A stretch of DNA of 64,000 bases from Acidobacteriota bacterium (lineage in GTDB: Bacteria; Acidobacteriota; Vicinamibacteria; Marinacidobacterales; Marinacidobacteraceae). The translations under genes were made by a program, and so were the position numbers. The notes beneath the pieces are model-generated. The model made no database searches. It was not told the DNA's origin and was given only the letters and a program-made list of their open reading frames with translations. The stretch is taken from assembly GCA_009840635.1 (NCBI GenBank), contig VXNL01000053.1, positions 20,658 through 84,657 on the forward strand. Direction: 5' to 3'. Positions 38,460 through 47,053 of this stretch are shown piece by piece. The first letter of the stretch is position 1, and every line of letters starts with the position of its first letter.

Positions 38460-39635
38460 ATGCGCACACACCCCGCTGGGCTGGGGGCCGCCGGCCTCTC
38501 CCTGATCATGCTCGGCGGCTTCGGCTGCGCCGGAGTGGACAGCGACACGCCGGGTGAGGGAGTCGCCGAAGCCCAGGGCGGGCCGCCCGCGCTCCCGCTG
38601 GAACGGCTCTCGCTGCCTCCCGGTTTCGAGATCGCCGTCTGGGGCCGGCTGCCCGGCGCCCGCTCGCTGACCCGGGGGGAGAACGGGACGATCTTCGTGG
38701 GAACCCGCGAAGCGTCCGGCGGGGTGTACGCGCTTCGCGACAACGACGGCGATGGGGAGGCCGATGAACTCCACACCCTCGCCGAAGACCTCTTCATGCC
38801 GAACGGGGTGGCGATGCGGGACGGCGACCTCTTCGTGGCCGAGGTGAACCGGATCCTCCGCTTCGACGGCATCGAGTCGCGGCTCTCCGATCCCGGCGAG
38901 CCGGTGGTGGTGACCGACGACCTGCCCGACATGCGCCACCACGGGTGGAAGTTCATCGATTTCGGGCCCGACGGGATGCTCTACGTCCCGGTGGGGGCGC
39001 CCTGCAACCGCTGCGCGTCGGAGAACCCGCTCTTCGCCTCGATCGCCCGGATGCAGCCCGACGGCTCCGGGTTGGAGGTCGCGGCGCGCGGGGTGAGGAT
39101 GTCCGTCGGGTTCGACTGGCACCCCGAAACTGGACAGATGTGGTTCACCGACAACAACCCGGACTGGCTCGGGGACGACAACCCGCCCGGCGAGATGAAC
39201 ATCCTCACCGAAGCCGGGCAACACTTCGGCTACCCCTATTGTCACGCGGGGGACGTGAGTGATCCCTGGTACGGCCGTGACCGTTCCTGCGACGAGTTCG
39301 AGCCGCCGACCCAGAAGCTCGGCCCCCACGTCGCCGCGATCGGGATGGCGTTCTACCGGGGCGACCAGTTTCCCGAGGAGTACCGCAACCAGGCCATCGT
39401 CGCCGAGCACGGTTCCTGGAACCGGACCGAGCGTATCGGCTACCGCCTGACCCTGGTGCGGAACGAGGATGGGGTGGCGACTGCCTACGAGGACTTCGTC
39501 ACCGGCTGGATCGGCGAACCCGACGAGCGCGCCTGGGGCCGCCCCGTCGACGTCCTGGAGTTGCCCGGTGGCGACGTCCTGGTCTCCGACGACCGCGCCG
39601 GGGCGATCTACCGGATTTGGTACTCCGGAGGCTGA
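38460..39635 (+). CDS. PQQ-dependent sugar dehydrogenase (soluble GDH / sorbosone DH-like), exported
   Basis: 391 residues, signal ending at LIMLGGFGC. Six-bladed propeller of the soluble glucose dehydrogenase type: LPLERLSLPPGFEIAVWGRL, DLFMPNGVAMRDGDLFVAEV, GWKFIDFGPDGMLYVPVGAP, RGVRMSVGFDWHPETGQMWF, and AEHGSWNRTERIGYRL near the end. The His and Arg of VGFDWHPETG and GSWNR are typical cofactor-site residues. Oxidises a sugar or related aldehyde in the periplasm with PQQ; the exact substrate is not readable. Its last 19 bases overlap the next gene, a second PQQ enzyme. Confidence 0.88.
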   Translation: MRTHPAGLGAAGLSLIMLGGFGCAGVDSDTPGEGVAEAQGGPPALPLERLSLPPGFEIAVWGRLPGARSLTRGENGTIFVGTREASGGVYALRDNDGDGEADELHTLAEDLFMPNGVAMRDGDLFVAEVNRILRFDGIESRLSDPGEPVVVTDDLPDMRHHGWKFIDFGPDGMLYVPVGAPCNRCASENPLFASIARMQPDGSGLEVAARGVRMSVGFDWHPETGQMWFTDNNPDWLGDDNPPGEMNILTEAGQHFGYPYCHAGDVSDPWYGRDRSCDEFEPPTQKLGPHVAAIGMAFYRGDQFPEEYRNQAIVAEHGSWNRTERIGYRLTLVRNEDGVATAYEDFVTGWIGEPDERAWGRPVDVLELPGGDVLVSDDRAGAIYRIWYSGG

Positions 39636-41569
39636 TCGGGCTCGGGGCGGCGCTGACGCTCGCCGCCCCGGCGTTCGCGCAGGACCGCGATCCCGGGGAA
39701 TGGCCGCACTACGCCGCGGACCTGTCTTCGACCCGCTACTCCCCGCTGGAGCAGATCCACGCCGGCAACGTGGACCAGTTGGAGATCGTCTGGCGCTGGA
39801 CTTCGCGTAACTTCGGGCCCCGCCCCGACTTCAACCTGCGGGCCACCCCGCTGATGCTGGACGGGGTCGTCTACGTCACTGCTGGCGCCCGGCGGGTCGC
39901 GGTGGCGATCGACGCCGCAACGGGGGAGACGCTTTGGACCTACCGCCTCGACGAGGGGAAACGTGGCGAGTCGGCGCCCCGGCAGACGTCCGGACGGGGG
40001 GTCGCGTTCTGGAGCGACGGCGAGACGGCGCGGGTGTTCCTGGTCACCCCGGCCTACCGGCTGGTGGCGCTCGACGCCGAGACGGGCCGGCTCATCCCGG
40101 GTTTCGGCCTCGACGGGATGGTGGACCTGCGGCGCAACCTGGGCCGGGAGGTGGACCTGGAGACCGCGGCGATCGGCTCCGGTTCGCCGCCCACGGTGGT
40201 CGGAGAGGTTGTGGTCGTGGGGGCGGCGCTGGTGAGTGGCAGTGCTCCGCCGTCGCCGGAGAACGCACCGTCGCCGGTCCGCGGTTACGACGCCCGGACC
40301 GGGGAGCTCCTCTGGACGTTCCACACGATTCCCCGCGAGGGGGAGTTCGGGAACGACACGTGGGAGAACGACAGTTGGCGCACCACCGGGAACACCGGCG
40401 TCTGGGCCTGGATGAGCGCCGACCCCGAGCTCGGGCTGGTCTATCTGCCGACCGAAGCCCCGACCGGGGACTACTACGGGGGGCACCGTCCGGGGGACAA
40501 CCTGTTCTCCCAGAGCGTGGTGGCGCTGGACGTGGCGACCGGGGAACGGCGCTGGCACTACCAGACGGTCCACCACCCGATCTGGGACTACGACCTTCCC
40601 ACCGCCCCGATCCTGCTCGACCTGACCGTGGACGGCCGGGAGATCCCGGCCCTCGCCCAGGTCACCAAGCAGGCGTTCACCTTCGTGCTCGACCGCCGCA
40701 CCGGCGAGCCCGTCTGGCCGATCGAGGAACGCCCCATGCCGGCGTCCACCGTGCCGGGCGAAAGGACGGCGCCCACCCAGCCTTTCCCCACGAAGCCGCC
40801 GCCCTTCCAGCGGCAGGGAGTGAGCGAGGACGACCTGATCGACCTCACCCCGGAACTCAAGGAACAGGCGCTCCAGATCGCGCGGTTCTACACCCTCGGC
40901 CCGCTCTTCACCCCGCCGACCGTGATGGTGCCGCGGGGGAACCGCGGGACGCTGACCGTGCCGGGCGCGCTCGGCGGGGCGAACTGGCCGAGCGTTGCGG
41001 CGGACCCCGAGACCGGGATCGTGTACGTGTCCTCGGGCCTCGACGTGAACGTGCTCGGGCTCGAGAACGACCCGGAACGCTCCACGATGGACTTCGTTCA
41101 AGGGACGCGCCGGGAGATCCGGCTGCCCGAGGGCGGCGGTCCGCAGGGCCTGCCGCTGCTGAAGCCCCCGTGGGGGCTCATCACCGCGCTCGATCTGAAC
41201 CGCGGCGAGATCCTCTGGCAGATTCCCAACAGCGACACGCCGGAGTGGATCCGCGAGCATCCCGCGCTCGAAGGGGTGGAACTGGGGCGGACCGGCCAGT
41301 CCGACCGCGGCGGGCTGCTGGTGACGAAGACGCTCCTCTTCGCCGGGGAGGGGTCCGGCATGTTCGCCGCGTTCGGCAGCGGGGGCCCGATGTTCCGCGC
41401 CCACGACAAGGCCACGGGGGAGATCCTCTGGGAGTTCGAGTTGCCGGCGAACCAGTCCGGGACCCCGATGAGCTACCTGGTGGACGGGCGGCAGTTCATC
41501 GTGGTCGCGGTCGGCGCGCCGGACCATCCGGCCGAGTTCGTGGCGCTCGCGCTTCCGGAAGCGGAATGA
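39617..41569 (+). CDS. Pyrroloquinoline-quinone-dependent quinoprotein dehydrogenase
   Basis: 650 residues. Signal VLRRLIGLGAALTLAAPAFA after a TTG start (39617), needed because no other start precedes the signal. Eight-bladed PQQ propeller: EWPHYAADLSSTRYSPLEQI, VAIDAATGETLWTYRLDEGK, VYLPTEAPTGDYYGGHRPGD, VVALDVATGERRWHYQTVHH, IWDYDLPTAPILLDL and NWPSVAADPETGIVYV. These match the membrane-type glucose/quinate dehydrogenase catalytic domain, but the N-terminal transmembrane region of those enzymes is absent, so it is probably periplasmic. No cytochrome domain is fused. PQQ synthesis genes are not in the window. Confidence 0.9.
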   Translation: MVLRRLIGLGAALTLAAPAFAQDRDPGEWPHYAADLSSTRYSPLEQIHAGNVDQLEIVWRWTSRNFGPRPDFNLRATPLMLDGVVYVTAGARRVAVAIDAATGETLWTYRLDEGKRGESAPRQTSGRGVAFWSDGETARVFLVTPAYRLVALDAETGRLIPGFGLDGMVDLRRNLGREVDLETAAIGSGSPPTVVGEVVVVGAALVSGSAPPSPENAPSPVRGYDARTGELLWTFHTIPREGEFGNDTWENDSWRTTGNTGVWAWMSADPELGLVYLPTEAPTGDYYGGHRPGDNLFSQSVVALDVATGERRWHYQTVHHPIWDYDLPTAPILLDLTVDGREIPALAQVTKQAFTFVLDRRTGEPVWPIEERPMPASTVPGERTAPTQPFPTKPPPFQRQGVSEDDLIDLTPELKEQALQIARFYTLGPLFTPPTVMVPRGNRGTLTVPGALGGANWPSVAADPETGIVYVSSGLDVNVLGLENDPERSTMDFVQGTRREIRLPEGGGPQGLPLLKPPWGLITALDLNRGEILWQIPNSDTPEWIREHPALEGVELGRTGQSDRGGLLVTKTLLFAGEGSGMFAAFGSGGPMFRAHDKATGEILWEFELPANQSGTPMSYLVDGRQFIVVAVGAPDHPAEFVALALPEAE

Positions 41570-41582
41570 AGGGGAGGTCCCC

Positions 41583-41987
41583 ATGAAGACCGTTCTTTCC
41601 CAACACCGGGAAACGGCCTACGCGCTACTGCGCATGGTGGTCGGCTTCCTGTTCTTCTGCCACGGCGTGGTGGCGGTCTGGTTCCTGTTCGGCGAGGGCA
41701 CCCCGTATTCCCCGGCATGGCTCTACAACACCGCCGGGATCGTCGAGTTCGTGACCGGCGCGCTGGTCCTCGTCGGCTACCAGACCCGGATCGCGGCGTT
41801 CCTCGCCTCGGGGCAGATGGCGGTCGCCTACTTCTACCGCCACCAGCCCGACGGCCTGCTTCCCATCCAGAACGACGGGGAACTGGCGGCGCTCTTCGCT
41901 TTCCTGTTCCTTTTCATCGCCGCCGCGGGATCCGGGAAGTGGAGCATCGAGTCCTGCTGCCCGCCGGGAGGGAAGAAGCCGGAATGA
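41583..41987 (+). CDS. DoxX-family membrane protein
   Basis: 134 residues with four hydrophobic helices: YALLRMVVGFLFFCHGVVAV, GIVEFVTGALVLVGYQTRI, AAFLASGQMAVAYFYRHQP and LAALFAFLFLFIAAAGSG. This is the DoxX pattern; relatives are the small subunit of a thiosulfate:quinone oxidoreductase or are of unknown function. It ends SIESCCPPGGKKPE with paired Cys. It follows the quinoprotein by 13 bp, so a link to quinone-coupled electron transfer is plausible but unproven. Confidence 0.85.
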   Translation: MKTVLSQHRETAYALLRMVVGFLFFCHGVVAVWFLFGEGTPYSPAWLYNTAGIVEFVTGALVLVGYQTRIAAFLASGQMAVAYFYRHQPDGLLPIQNDGELAALFAFLFLFIAAAGSGKWSIESCCPPGGKKPE

Positions 41988-42553
41988 CCCGCGACGAGGC
42001 CTGGGCGCACCTGACCACCTGGTGCGAGACCGATTCGCTCCGGAATCACGCGCGCTCGGTGGAGATCGTCATGCGCGCGGCGGCCGGCCGCTACGGCGGC
42101 GCCGACGCGGACCCCGAGGTGTGGGGCATTGCCGGGATGCTCCACGACGCCGACTACGAGGAGTGGCCGGAAGACCATCCGAACCGGATCGTGGCCTGGC
42201 TCCGGGAGTGCGGCGAGGAAGAAATCGCCTACGCGATCTCCGGCCACTACACGAAGTGGGGCGTCGCGTGGAAGTCGCCCATGGACAGGGCGCTCCTCGC
42301 CTGCGACGAGCTCACCGGGTTCATCGTGGCGTGCTGCCTGGTGCGGCCCGAGGGGATCTCGACCCTGGGCGCCCGCAGCGTGAAGAAGAAGCTCAAGGAC
42401 AAGCGGTTCGCGGCGAAGGTGGAACGGCACGAGTGCCGCTTCGGCGCCGAACTCCTCGGCGTGGATCTCGGCGAACACATCGAGTTCATCGTGAGCGCGC
42501 TGAAACCCCACGCCGAGGAACTCGGGATCACCGGACGCCAGCTCCATCCCTGA
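41984..42553 (+). CDS. HD-domain phosphohydrolase-like protein
   Basis: 189 residues with HD-superfamily metal ligands: H22 in LRNHARSVEIVMRAAA and the H54-D55 pair in GIAGMLHDADYEEWPEDHPN, then ISGHYTKWGVAWKSPMDRAL and ACDELTGFIVACCLVRPEGI. Very similar architecture is widespread in bacterial HDIG proteins of unknown substrate; no signal peptide, so cytoplasmic. It overlaps doxX by 4 bp (ATGA). It is the only clearly cytoplasmic soluble enzyme in this cluster. Confidence 0.87.
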   Translation: MTRDEAWAHLTTWCETDSLRNHARSVEIVMRAAAGRYGGADADPEVWGIAGMLHDADYEEWPEDHPNRIVAWLRECGEEEIAYAISGHYTKWGVAWKSPMDRALLACDELTGFIVACCLVRPEGISTLGARSVKKKLKDKRFAAKVERHECRFGAELLGVDLGEHIEFIVSALKPHAEELGITGRQLHP

Positions 42554-42573
42554 TTCCAGGGAGGTAACGAAGG

Positions 42574-43578
42574 ATGCGGAAGACCTGTTGCGCGGGAATC
42601 GCGCTCGGCGTACTGGGCTTCGCGGTCCCCGCAGTCCCGGAATCGCCCGTACCGCGCCGCCCGGTGCACACCTATTCCATCGTGGCCCGGGACCCCGCGA
42701 CCGGCCAGTTCGGCGTGGCGGTTCAGAGTCACTGGTTCTCGGTCGGTTCGATCGTGTCCTGGGCGGAATCGGGGGTGGGCGCGGTCGCCACCCAGTCGTT
42801 CGTGAACCCGGCCTACGGGCCGCAGGGGCTCGAGCGGATGCGCACCGGGGAGTCCGCTCCGGATGTCCTAGCGGCGTTGGTCGCGGCTGACGAAGGCCGT
42901 GAGGTTCGGCAGGTGGCGATGATCGACGCAGCGGGACGGGTGGACGCCTGGACCGGAGGGAATTGCATTCCCGCCGCCGGTCACCTCGTCGGGGAGAACT
43001 TCTCGGTACAGGCGAACCTGATGGGAAGCGAGACCGTGTGGCCGGCGATGGCGGAGGCGTTCAAGAGCAGCGACGGCGACCTCGCGGAAAAGCTGCTGCG
43101 GGCGATGGAGGCCGCGGAAGCGGAAGGAGGGGACATCCGGGGCCGGCAATCGGCGGCCATCCTGGTGGTCCGGGGCGAGCCGAGCGGCGAAGCCTGGCGA
43201 GACCGTCTCTTCGACCTCCGGGTGGAGGATCACGAGGACCCGCTCGGGGAGTTGCGCCGGCTGGTCACCCTGCAGCGGGCGTATCACCACATGAACGCGG
43301 GAGATGTGGCGCTCGAGGTCGGAGACCGCGAGGCGGCGCTTCGGGAGTACGGAGCGGCGCGGACTTTGGTCCCCGACCACCACGAGATGACCTTCTGGCA
43401 CGCGGTGGCGCTCGTGAACATGGAGCGGGTGGAAGAGGCGGCGCCACTCTTCGCCTATGCGTTCAGCGACGAGAACGACTGGCGCGAACTCGTCCGCCGC
43501 CTGCCGGGGGTCGGACTGCTGCCGGACGACGCCGCTCTCGTCGAGCGGATCGTGGCGATTCCGCCGGAACGCCGATGA
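42574..43578 (+). CDS. Exported DUF1028-family protein
   Basis: 334 residues, Sec-type signal (TCCAGIALGVLGFAVPAVPE), then the DUF1028 domain: HTYSIVARDPATGQFGVAVQ, SHWFSVGSIVSWAESGVGAV, ATQSFVNPAYGPQGLERM, and SVQANLMGSETVWPAMAEAF. The domain has an Ntn-hydrolase-like pattern and is often listed as a putative amidase of unknown substrate. Residues ~230-334 are helical and TPR-like (EVGDREAALREYGAARTLVP). A GGGAGGTAACG ribosome site precedes the ATG at 42574. Part of the seven-gene run. Confidence 0.88.
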   Translation: MRKTCCAGIALGVLGFAVPAVPESPVPRRPVHTYSIVARDPATGQFGVAVQSHWFSVGSIVSWAESGVGAVATQSFVNPAYGPQGLERMRTGESAPDVLAALVAADEGREVRQVAMIDAAGRVDAWTGGNCIPAAGHLVGENFSVQANLMGSETVWPAMAEAFKSSDGDLAEKLLRAMEAAEAEGGDIRGRQSAAILVVRGEPSGEAWRDRLFDLRVEDHEDPLGELRRLVTLQRAYHHMNAGDVALEVGDREAALREYGAARTLVPDHHEMTFWHAVALVNMERVEEAAPLFAYAFSDENDWRELVRRLPGVGLLPDDAALVERIVAIPPERR

Positions 43579-43630
43579 CCCGGTGCAGCCCGCCCGGCGG
43601 GCGACACTCCCAAGACTCGGAGGATCGATA

Positions 43631-44119
43631 ATGAAGCTGTTGCGATGGCCGGTCGCCCTGGTGGCGGCTCTGGTTCTTCTTGGAGGTGTAGCAATGGGAA
43701 CTCATCAGCCGGCGGCGGACGACGCCGTCTCGAAACACATGGTGGCCGAGGCCACGCTCGCGGCCCACTTCGTGGACGCCGCTCTGAAAGCAGGGATGGA
43801 TCGCGACACGATCAACGCCGTGTTGCGCCGGATCGCGGACGAGACCGTCATTTCCGAGTTCTGGGTGAGTGACGAGAACGGCCAGATCGCATTCACCAAC
43901 ATCGACGGGGTGGACTTCACGTTCCCCACCGATCCGGCGGCGGATTCGCAGGCGGCTCCGTTCGCGGCGCTCCTGACCGGGGACGAGACCGTGGTTGTGC
44001 AGGGCGCCGCGCCCCGAGTGCTCGACGGCGCGGTCTTCCAGTACGTCGGCGTCGCCGGGGTAGATCAGCCCCGGATCGTGCAGGTCGGCCTCTCGGCTGC
44101 GGAACTCGCCGAGCCCTGA
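43631..44119 (+). CDS. Exported Cache-like sensory-domain protein
   Basis: 162 residues starting at ATG 43631 with GGAGG 8 nt upstream; the frame extends upstream but overlaps the previous gene. Signal or anchor MKLLRWPVALVAALVLLGGV, then a small alpha/beta domain: VAEATLAAHFVDAALKAGMD, IADETVISEFWVSDENGQIA, FQYVGVAGVDQPRIVQVGLS. The FWVSDENGQIAFTN segment and the order of helices and strands resemble single Cache extracytoplasmic sensor domains of chemoreceptors and kinases, but no signalling domain is attached. Function unknown; last gene of the cluster. Confidence 0.75.
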   Translation: MKLLRWPVALVAALVLLGGVAMGTHQPAADDAVSKHMVAEATLAAHFVDAALKAGMDRDTINAVLRRIADETVISEFWVSDENGQIAFTNIDGVDFTFPTDPAADSQAAPFAALLTGDETVVVQGAAPRVLDGAVFQYVGVAGVDQPRIVQVGLSAAELAEP

Positions 44120-44188
44120 CAGCGAGAACCGTCCGGGCTCGACGGCCAGCCAAGCCGGTGCGCCATCCGAGTGGTCAACGGCGCTGGC

Positions 44189-44214
44189 GATGCCGGCCGG
44201 AGGCCGCGCTCCGA
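44189..44214. repeat. REP-like palindromic unit
   Basis: GATGCCGGCCGGAGGCCGCG continuing to CTCCGA, a member of the window-wide REP family, between the convergent Cache-like and M14 genes and ending two bases before the M14 stop codon. Likely position for transcript ends from both sides. Confidence 0.65.
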
Positions 44215-44216
44215 GG

Positions 44217-46904
44217 CTAGAAGCTCGGGGCGAAGAGGACGGCGTTCATGAAGAGGCGGGTAAGGCCGTCCCAGAAGAGGCGGAAGTTGGGATCGTCGAG
44301 GAACAAAACGACCCGTCCGGAGCCGACGCGCTCGGTCGCCAGGTAGGGCGTGCCGGCGATGCGGGCGAGGGAATCGGGGAAGGCGAAACCGCTGCCGAGG
44401 AGTTCGTCCGGATCGTCCGGGAAGCGGGCAGCAACCGCCACTGCCGGATCGGGCTCGAAGGCGAGGCTCGACCAGACCATCACCGGGAACGGCACTTCGT
44501 AACCGAAGCTGAGGAAGCTCTCGGGGTTCGGCACGGCGCGGAGGATGGCGCCCGGGATCGCTTCGGCGGGCTGCCCGGTTTCTTCCGCCTCGGGTGATGG
44601 GTCATCGGGCCGTCCGCCGTCGGTCATGAAGGCCGATTTCGAGGCGAACCCGGGCTTGAGCCGGGTCCGGGTCCAGGAGACGTCCTCTCCGGCGAGCCAC
44701 GCGGACGCCCCGCGCATGGTGATGAGCACGCCGCCCGCCCGCGTCCAGGCTTCCAGGTGTTCGAGCGTGCGAGCCGCGAGCGGATCGCTCCCGGGCTGGG
44801 GATACCCGCCGTCCGGAAGGATGAGGACCCGGTAGCCGCGGAGATCCGTCGCGGCGAGCCGGTCCCACGAGAGCGCGGTGAACGGAAGGCCGAACCGGCG
44901 CTCGAAGAGATACCACGGGCTGCCGTAGGCGGACGGGCGCACCGGGCCGCCCATCACCATGGCGACGCGCCCCCTGGCGACCTGGATGAACTGGTCCGAT
45001 CCGAGATGGGGTCCGGAGGCGGTCAGCGGATCGTCCACCCCGAGGACATGGGCCCCGGTCGCGGCCAGCTCGGCAAGCCCCGCACGAAGCGCCGGAAGAT
45101 CCGGAGCCTCGCCGGCGAAGACCAGCAGGGCGCCGCGGCCGAAGCTCTCGGCGCCGACCTCGAAAGCCGCGGTGGCCACCCGGAAGGGCACCCCCGCCTC
45201 CACGAGCCAGGCGGCGGCACGGACCGCATGATCGGTGTCTCCCGCGATGAGGAATGCGTACCGCGCGTCCCGGTTGCGGAACTCTCCCGGCGTGGGCGGC
45301 GGCTCGGCGACCGCGTCCTCCAGGGACAACGCCTCGGACACGTCGGGCGGCGGCAGGTCGGCCGCGCCGGCCGTCCACGCATCCAGCCGGTAGGTGAGCG
45401 GGACCGACCAGCCGGTAATGTCGTAAAACGCATCGGCGCTCGTCCAGATATCGGGATGCCCGAAGGAGGGATCGCCGCGGCGTTCGCGGTGTTCGTCCAC
45501 GTAGTCGAGGAACTCCTCCGTGTAGCGCGCGTCCTGCTCGAGCAGCACCTGAAGCAGCCGGCCTTCGGGCTGGTTGCCCGCGACCACGAGACTCCCCGCC
45601 GGCAACGTGACGTCGGCAGCCGGACCACTCCGCGGGAACATGGGTCGGGCAGCCCGCACCGTCACCTCGGATGACGTCTCGCGCACCTCGATGCCGTTCC
45701 GGAGCAGAACCCCGCGCACGGCATCGAGCCGCGCCGGGTCGGAGGCACCCGAAAGCAGCCATCCACCGGGACGCTCACCCTCGTCCAGCGCTTCCCGCCG
45801 GTACGCCAGGTAGTCGCGGAGCCGCCGCTCCCGATGGCCCGCGGTGAGCGCCAGCACGCTCCGGCCCGCGATCAGGTGCTGTTCGATGCCGTCGCGCAGC
45901 GTGTATTCGCCGCCGCCGGGCCGGGCGAGACGCAACCCCCGCCAGCCGCCGCCCGTCGTCTCCAGGGTGAAACCGATGGACCCGGTGAAGTTCGGGAGGG
46001 TGTCCCAGTAGCCAGGGTCGAACTGCCCGAACTCCCACGGCGCGTAGGGGAAACCCGCCGACGCGAAGTCGGACGCCATGGCGCGGCCGTACTCCACGAG
46101 CCAGTCGCGCTGGTTGCCGGTGAGCACGGTGTGGAGGGGTTCGGCCATCCAGGGGCCGATGAACGAGTCCGTCTCGCCGTGGTGGTCCACGAAGACCATC
46201 GGCCGGGTGTCGAGGTAGAGCCGGACCAGGGCGCGGTTCTCGGGCTGGGTGCTCCAGACCGAGTCCCGGTTCAGGTTGATCTGGTAGTGGTTGTTGTTCG
46301 TCGAGAGGCCCCACGGGGCGCGGTGCTCGACCGCGTTCGGGTCCGGGTCACCGTCCGGCCAGCGGTGGGTGGCCTTGAACCAGGCCGCAAAGCGCTCGTG
46401 GCTGTCCGGGTTCGAGGCGGGGACGACGTACACCATCAGATCCTCGAGCAAGGCGTCGTGCCGGCCGGACAACAGTTCCCAGGCCATCCAGAGCGCCGCC
46501 TCGAAAGCGGCGGACTCGTTGCCGTCGTTCCCGTAGTTCAGGAAGACCCCGGCGGGGGTGCGCGCGACGATCGCCTCGGCTTCGTCCGCGGCGAGCCCGC
46601 GCGGGTCGGCGAGCCGCCGGGTGTCGCGCTGTATCGCCTCCAGCCGGGCGAGGTTGTCGGGCGAGCTGATGGTCAGGAGGATCAGCTCGCGGTGCTCAAA
46701 GGTCTCGCCGAAAGTGGAGATCCGGAGCCGCGGTGAGTCCTCGATGGCGTCGAGATAGCGATACAGGCCACCGTAGTCGGTGACCGATCCTCCCATCGGG
46801 TAACCGAGGATGTCTTCGGGGGAGGGAACCTGCGCGAACCCGGGAACGACGGTGACGCACAGGCCAACCAGACTCCAGGCCAGGACGGGCAGTCGACAGC
46901 GCAT
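44217..46904 (-). CDS. Exported M14-family zinc carboxypeptidase-like protein
   Basis: 895 residues with a Sec signal ending at FAQ (residue 25). The M14 domain spans roughly 30-400: YGGLYRYLDAIEDSPRLRIS, GETFEHRELILLTISSPDNL, NPDSHERFAAWF, INLNRD (Asn-Arg pair, ~210-214) and FVDHHGE (third zinc ligand H241 or H242). The first zinc motif reads YGNDGNE: the usual His of HxxE is D127, with E130 kept. The C-terminal half has GATase-like or hydrolase-like segments (GRVAMVMGGPVRPSAYGSPW; VLILPDGGYPQPGS) found in long M14 relatives. Probably an exported peptidase; activity uncertain because of D127. Confidence 0.84.
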   Translation of the reverse strand: MRCRLPVLAWSLVGLCVTVVPGFAQVPSPEDILGYPMGGSVTDYGGLYRYLDAIEDSPRLRISTFGETFEHRELILLTISSPDNLARLEAIQRDTRRLADPRGLAADEAEAIVARTPAGVFLNYGNDGNESAAFEAALWMAWELLSGRHDALLEDLMVYVVPASNPDSHERFAAWFKATHRWPDGDPDPNAVEHRAPWGLSTNNNHYQINLNRDSVWSTQPENRALVRLYLDTRPMVFVDHHGETDSFIGPWMAEPLHTVLTGNQRDWLVEYGRAMASDFASAGFPYAPWEFGQFDPGYWDTLPNFTGSIGFTLETTGGGWRGLRLARPGGGEYTLRDGIEQHLIAGRSVLALTAGHRERRLRDYLAYRREALDEGERPGGWLLSGASDPARLDAVRGVLLRNGIEVRETSSEVTVRAARPMFPRSGPAADVTLPAGSLVVAGNQPEGRLLQVLLEQDARYTEEFLDYVDEHRERRGDPSFGHPDIWTSADAFYDITGWSVPLTYRLDAWTAGAADLPPPDVSEALSLEDAVAEPPPTPGEFRNRDARYAFLIAGDTDHAVRAAAWLVEAGVPFRVATAAFEVGAESFGRGALLVFAGEAPDLPALRAGLAELAATGAHVLGVDDPLTASGPHLGSDQFIQVARGRVAMVMGGPVRPSAYGSPWYLFERRFGLPFTALSWDRLAATDLRGYRVLILPDGGYPQPGSDPLAARTLEHLEAWTRAGGVLITMRGASAWLAGEDVSWTRTRLKPGFASKSAFMTDGGRPDDPSPEAEETGQPAEAIPGAILRAVPNPESFLSFGYEVPFPVMVWSSLAFEPDPAVAVAARFPDDPDELLGSGFAFPDSLARIAGTPYLATERVGSGRVVLFLDDPNFRLFWDGLTRLFMNAVLFAPSF

Positions 46905-46969
46905 CGGGTTTCGAAGTCTAGGGGGGGTGTCTCGTCCCGCGAAGGGGTGGGATTCGCCGGTTCCGTCAG

Positions 46970-46998
46970 TTCAGGCCCGTCGAGAAACCGAATATAGT
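46970..46998 (+). promoter_or_regulatory. Possible promoter of the Tat-enzyme operon
   Basis: TTCAGG and TATAGT separated by 17 bp, about 55 bp upstream of the aminotransferase ATG (47054). The -10 matches TATAAT at five of six positions; the -35 is weak. It lies in the 149-bp divergent gap to the M14 gene. Only a candidate. Confidence 0.4.
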
Positions 46999-47053
46999 CG
47001 CCCGTCCGCCCCGGCCCGGTTCGACGGCGCGGGGACCTACGAGGAGTGGACGC

